Origin: CAYNEO01 sp964396245
GTDB taxonomy: Bacteria > Zixibacteria > MSB-5A5 > GN15 > FEB-12
DNA length: 14,604 bases
Direction of reading: 5' to 3'
Assembly: GCA_964396245.1 (NCBI GenBank)
Contig: CAYNEO010000069.1
Coordinates: forward strand, 1 to 14,604
Under the pieces are notes generated by a model. The model did no database searches, had not been told where the DNA came from, and worked only from the letters and a program-made list of their open reading frames with translations. The position numbers were made by a program, and so were the translations under genes. Position 1 is the first letter of the stretch, and each line of letters begins with the position of its first letter. Below, in pieces: positions 14,568 to 14,604 of this stretch.

Positions 14568-14604
14568 ATGGCGAAGGAGAAATTTGATCGATCGAAGCCC
14601 CATG
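14568..14604 (+). CDS. tuf: Elongation factor Tu, first 12 codons (cut by window end)
   Basis: The ATG at 14568 opens MAKEKFDRSKPH, the characteristic EF-Tu N terminus, and the frame runs off the window before the P-loop. GAGGAAGG (14551-14558) is a good ribosome site nine bases upstream. EF-Tu delivers aminoacyl-tRNA to the ribosome. The gene is 23 bases after fusA, the standard order for the end of the str operon, and no terminator or promoter lies between. Identity rests on the short N terminus plus position. Confidence 0.93.
   Translation, partial: MAKEKFDRSKPH

Overview
The window is the conserved transcription/translation core of a bacterial chromosome. In order, all on the + strand, it holds the 3' part of tRNA-Trp(CCA), secE, nusG, rplK, rplA, rplJ, rplL, rpoB, rpoC, rpsL, rpsG, fusA and the first 12 codons of tuf. 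This joins the 'beta' cluster (secE to rpoC) directly to the 'str' cluster (rpsL to tuf), with no unrelated gene between them and no strong intrinsic terminator. Coding density is high; the longest stretch without a gene is 264 bases (3125-3388, before rpoB). No mobile element, CRISPR array, transferred gene or accessory cassette is visible.

Organism: the window is fairly GC-rich, and half of the genes start with GTG or TTG. The beta subunit carries a flap-side insertion of about 118 residues like E. coli SI2. The beta-prime trigger loop is split by an SI3-type insertion. There is no L7Ae-like gene between rpoC and rpsL, as would be expected in Firmicutes. This points to a Gram-negative-type (Gracilicutes) bacterium outside the classic Gammaproteobacteria, since SecE has a single membrane segment. 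An uncultured FCB-related lineage such as Zixibacteria would fit, but that placement is a low-confidence impression. The rifampicin and streptomycin target residues are the sensitive type.

Layout: tRNA-Trp, secE and nusG are packed tightly, with nusG starting on the base after the secE stop. rplK and rplA follow, with a short hairpin between them. The rplA-rplJ gap is only 17 nt, so the usual L10 autoregulatory leader has no room. Instead a 144-nt structured gap lies between rplJ and rplL. A 264-nt leader with several hairpins precedes rpoB, whose real start is a TTG behind a perfect AGGAGGT. rpoB and rpoC are separated by 62 nt containing a strong hairpin just before the rpoC ribosome site. 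A TTGACA box overlapping the rpoC stop codon probably helps drive rpsL-rpsG-fusA-tuf.

The proteins act together. RNA polymerase core (RpoB, RpoC) and NusG make and pace mRNA. L1, L10, L11, L7/L12, S7, S12, EF-G and EF-Tu translate it. SecE exports part of the product.

The genes are textbook; the interest lies in the spacers. The best candidate for something undescribed is the 199-nt fusA leader. There a long hairpin (12354-12415) presents a 10-nt apical loop that can form nine base pairs, with one bulge, with the segment carrying the fusA Shine-Dalgarno. That segment is followed directly by six T residues and the ATG. It looks like a translational or attenuation switch, possibly replacing the S7 site that E. 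coli keeps between rpsL and rpsG. It is a reading from sequence only and needs comparative support.
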